Part shown: positions 61,545 to 64,000 of the stretch, piece by piece
Position numbering within the stretch: position 1 is the stretch's first letter
Layout: each line of letters opens with the position of its first letter
Assembly (NCBI GenBank): GCA_963702525.1
Contig: CAVPCY010000021.1
Span: forward strand, 136,287 to 200,286
DNA length: 64,000 nt
Source of the DNA: CAVPCY01 sp963702525
GTDB lineage: Bacteria; Actinomycetota; Coriobacteriia; Anaerosomatales; PHET01
Direction: 5' to 3'
Notes under the pieces: generated by a model
The model's database searches: none
What the model saw: only the letters and a program-made list of their open reading frames with translations
What the model was told of the DNA's origin: nothing
Made by a program: the position numbers and the translations under genes

Positions 61545-62473
61545 ACCCCGGCCGTCGGCGGGCGCTGCGCGTGCTCGCCGGGACGGCGTCGGCCTCCGCG
61601 ACGCTCGCGGCGGCCCCGGCGCACGCCGCCCGCGCGCCGAAGACGGTCCCTCCCGAAGCGATGGGCATGCTGTACGACACCACGAGGTGCATCGGCTGCA
61701 AGGCCTGCGTCACCGCCTGCAGCGTGGCCAACGACATGCGGCCCGACCGCGGCCCGGACGGCCTGCACCTGCAGCCCCTGGACCTCAACGGCAAGACCAA
61801 GAACGTCATCAAGCTCTACAAGGAGGGCGACAAGGTCTCCTTCATGAAGTCGCAGTGCATGCACTGCGTGGACCCCGCCTGCGCCGCCGCGTGCATGCTG
61901 CACTCGCTGCACAAGGACGAGACGACGGGGATCGTCACCTACAACCCCACGTACTGCGTGGGCTGCCGCTACTGCCAGATGGCATGCCCCTTCAACGTGG
62001 CCAAGTTCGAGTTCGACAAGGCGGTGCCGAAGATCGTGAAGTGCGAGCTGTGCCGCCACCGCGTGGGCGACGCGAAGCTCGCCGACGACGGCGGCTTCAG
62101 CCGGTACACGCGCGGCCACGGGCCCGCGTGCTGCGAGGTGTGCCCGCGCGGGGCGGTCATCTACGGCAAGCGCGCCGAGCTGCTGGCCGAGGCGAAGCGG
62201 CGCCTCGCCGCGAACCCCGGCGCCTACGTGCCCAGGGTCTACGGCGAGACGGAGGCCGGCGGCACGCAGGTGCTCTACCTGTCCCACGTCCCCTTCGAGA
62301 AGCTCGGCCTGCCCGACTACGGGCCGCAGGGCGTTCCCCACACCGCGTACACGATCCAGGAGGGCCTCTACAAGGGCTTCGCCGCTCCCGTCGTCCTCTA
62401 CGCGGCGCTCGGGGCGGTGCTCTGGCGGAACCGCAAGAAGACCGGCGAGAGCGGGGAGGAGGTGAAGCCGTGA
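61541..62473 (+). CDS. hybA: Hydrogenase [4Fe-4S] ferredoxin subunit HybA
   Basis: A Tat-like signal (NPGRRRALRVLAGTASASAT) is followed by GMLYDTTRCIGCKACVTACS, QCMHCVDPACAAACM, YCVGCRYCQMACPFNVAKF and CELC/CCEVCPRGAV. These make four cluster-binding groups. A C-terminal membrane helix (APVVLYAALGAVLWRN) anchors it. It wires HybO to the HybB membrane subunit. The GTG start overlaps the presumed hybO stop, and its own stop (VKP then TGA) overlaps the hybB GTG. Confidence 0.92.
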   Translation: MNPGRRRALRVLAGTASASATLAAAPAHAARAPKTVPPEAMGMLYDTTRCIGCKACVTACSVANDMRPDRGPDGLHLQPLDLNGKTKNVIKLYKEGDKVSFMKSQCMHCVDPACAAACMLHSLHKDETTGIVTYNPTYCVGCRYCQMACPFNVAKFEFDKAVPKIVKCELCRHRVGDAKLADDGGFSRYTRGHGPACCEVCPRGAVIYGKRAELLAEAKRRLAANPGAYVPRVYGETEAGGTQVLYLSHVPFEKLGLPDYGPQGVPHTAYTIQEGLYKGFAAPVVLYAALGAVLWRNRKKTGESGEEVKP

Positions 62474-63650
62474 GCAGCCACCCCTCCGTCCACCGCGAGG
62501 TCGGCGGGCCCCTCCTGACCGGCTCCTACCGGGCCCTCCTCGCCGTCGCCCTGCTCGGCGGCGTGATGATGCTCTGGCGCTTCGCCGCCGGCCTCGCCGC
62601 GGTGAGCAACCTCAACGACGGCTACCCGTGGGGCATCTGGATCGCGTTCGACGTGGTCACGGGCACGGCCCTCGGCTGCGGCGGCTACGCGGTCGCGCTC
62701 CTCGTCTACATCCTCAACAAGGGCGAGTACCACCCGCTCGTCCGCCCCGCGATCCTGACGAGCCTCCTCGGCTACGGCCTCGCCGTGCTGGCCGTCACCG
62801 TGGACCTCGGCCGGTTCTGGGAGCTGTGGAAGGTGCCGGTCTACTTCTGGCGCTGGAGCCACTCCCCGCAGCTCGAGGTGGCGCTGTGCGTCGCCACCTA
62901 CGTCTTCGTGCTCCTGATCGAGCTCTCGCCGGCCTTCTTCGAGAAGTGGCGGAAGAGCCCCGACCCGGGCCTGCGGTCCTTCGCCGAGAAGGGCCTCGCC
63001 TTCGTGAAGAGGTTCTTCGTCTGGATCCTGGCCCTCGGGATCCTGCTCCCGACCATGCACCAGTCCTCGCTCGGGACGATGATGCTGCTGACGGGACCGA
63101 AGCTGCACCCGCTGTGGTTCACGCCCTGGCTGCCGTTCCTGTTCCTCGTCAACTGCGTGATCATGGGCTACGGCGTCGTGGTCCTGGAGAGCCACGCCGC
63201 GGCCTCCGCTTTCGGTCGCCGTCGGGAGACGGTGATGCTGGGCCGGCTCTCGAAGGTCGCGATGGGGGTGGCGCTCTTCTTCGTGGCCTTCCGGCTCGTG
63301 GACATCGCGCTGCGGGGCCAGGCCGCGGCCCTCTTCTCGTGGTTCGGCGTCGCGGTGCTCGTCGAGCTCGGCCTCCTCGTGGCGGGCGCCTCGTCCTGGT
63401 GTCGGAGGCGAACCGCCGGAGCCCGGGCCAGCAGGCCCTCGCGGCCCTGCTGCTCGTCGTCGGTGGCACCGTCTACCGCTTCAACGTCTACCTCGTGGGC
63501 TTCCGGCCGGGGGAGCAATGGAGCTACTTCCCGGCGGTGCCGGAGCTGCTGATCACCTTCGGGATCGTGGCTCTCGAGATCGCGCTTTACGTGGCCGCGG
63601 TGAAGACGTTCCCGATCCTCGCCGGCGAGCCTGAGCCCGCCCGGGCGTGA
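62470..63650 (+). CDS. hybB: Hydrogenase membrane subunit HybB (NrfD family, one frameshift)
   Basis: About ten membrane helices are present, with NrfD-family phrases NDGYPWGIWIAFDVVTGTAL, PAILTSLLGYGLAVLAVTVD, LGRFWELWKVPVYFW, RWSHSPQLEVALC and ILLPTMHQSSLGTMMLL. It hands electrons to the quinone pool. A frameshift near 63,400 separates the last third, which ends LYVAAVKTFPILAGEPEPAR. The GTG start overlaps the hybA stop. Confidence 0.9.
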
Positions 63651-63663
63651 AAGGGAGAAGAAA

Positions 63664-64000
63664 ATGGCCAGAATCGTCATCGACCCGATCACGCGAATCG
63701 AGGGTCACCTGCGCATCGACGTCGAGGTGGACGGGGGCTCGGTGAAGAACGCCTGGGCCTCGGGCCAGATGTGGCGCGGGATCGAGAACATCCTGCTCGG
63801 CCGCGACCCCCGCGAGGCCTGGATCTTCACCCAGCGCTTCTGCGGGGTGTGCACGACGGTGCACGCCATCGCCTCGGTCCGGGCGGTCGAGAACGCGCTG
63901 TCCCTCGAGATCCCGCTAAACGCCCAGTACATCCGGAACCTCATCGTGATCGCGCACGCGCTGCACGACCACATCGTGCACTTCTACCACCTCTCGGCGC
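63664..64000 (+). CDS. hybC: [NiFe] hydrogenase large subunit, 5' part
   Basis: The N-terminus reads ARIVIDPITRIEGHLRIDVE with the signature RIEGH. The first Ni-ligand motif RFCGVCTTVHAIASVRAVEN (CGxC) follows. The remainder of the subunit, including the second CxxC, lies beyond the window. AGGGAGAAG precedes the ATG. With hybO-hybA-hybB it forms a periplasmic membrane-bound uptake or quinone-linked hydrogenase. Confidence 0.93.
   Translation, partial: MARIVIDPITRIEGHLRIDVEVDGGSVKNAWASGQMWRGIENILLGRDPREAWIFTQRFCGVCTTVHAIASVRAVENALSLEIPLNAQYIRNLIVIAHALHDHIVHFYHLSA

Noticed and set aside
60362..62473. A genuine HybO-HybA fusion protein of 703 residues
   Set aside because: A second Tat-like signal sits in the middle and a one-base change in a G run restores two normal overlapping genes.

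Overview
This window is almost entirely protein-coding, high in G+C, and shows no rRNA, tRNA or CRISPR array. It reads as two different genomes joined near position 39,720-39,950. The left part (1 to about 39,717) looks like a Gram-positive actinobacterium, possibly Coriobacteriia-like. It has very large secreted repeat proteins, no outer-membrane genes, a bifunctional formiminotransferase-cyclodeaminase and actinobacterial-style regulators. The right part (about 39,749 to 64,000) is still richer in G+C. It carries lpxA, an S46 peptidase and a periplasmic Hyb-type [NiFe] hydrogenase, which point to a Gram-negative, perhaps an acidobacterium. Nearly every long gene is cut by one or more single-base frameshifts. 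Because the encoded motifs stay intact across the shifts, most of these look like sequence or assembly errors rather than real pseudogenes. I describe such genes over their reconstructed span.

Left part. 1-7,565 (-) is a giant DUF11-repeat surface protein that runs off the left edge. It is followed by a secreted M28 aminopeptidase, a small membrane protein, a GAF plus degenerate SpoIIE-fold protein, a membrane-anchored coiled-coil protein and a 5.4-kb secreted InlB-type repeat protein. The last contains near-identical 663-bp tandem DNA repeats. 18-25 kb holds housekeeping and regulatory genes: HD hydrolase, metallophosphoesterase, a VWA protein divergent from an XRE regulator with back-to-back promoters, a META-domain lipoprotein, ftcD and ychF.

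25.2-39.7 kb is a defence and mobile-gene island. It holds two DUF1016 (YhcG) nuclease genes, one with its catalytic core deleted, flanking recQ, an HTH protein and a TacA-TacT toxin-antitoxin pair. Next come a PIN-like RNase, a NERD-nuclease/zinc-finger protein and an EVE-domain/PD-(D/E)XK protein. The EVE gene is divergent from a Sau3AI/MutH-type restriction enzyme, its m5C methyltransferase and a Vsr endonuclease. An AbiEi-AbiEii pair follows, replacing the 5' end of an N-formylglutamate amidohydrolase gene.

Right part. 39.9-52.4 kb holds an ADP-ribosylglycohydrolase, RidA, DinB, an FHA-GAF-SpoIIE phosphatase, lpxA and a striking set of peptidases: gamma-glutamyltransferase, S46, VanX-like, M20 and HtpX. 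52.5-56.6 kb encodes a membrane protein coupled to a membrane-fused spermidine-synthase-like protein, then MarR-YceI. 56.7-57.7 kb is a collapsed remnant: the tail of a Fis-type regulator, ferredoxin pieces and the C-terminus of an NrfD/DsrP-like subunit. After an orphan gene and a D-threonine-aldolase-family enzyme, hybO-hybA-hybB-hybC (group 1 uptake hydrogenase) runs off the right edge.
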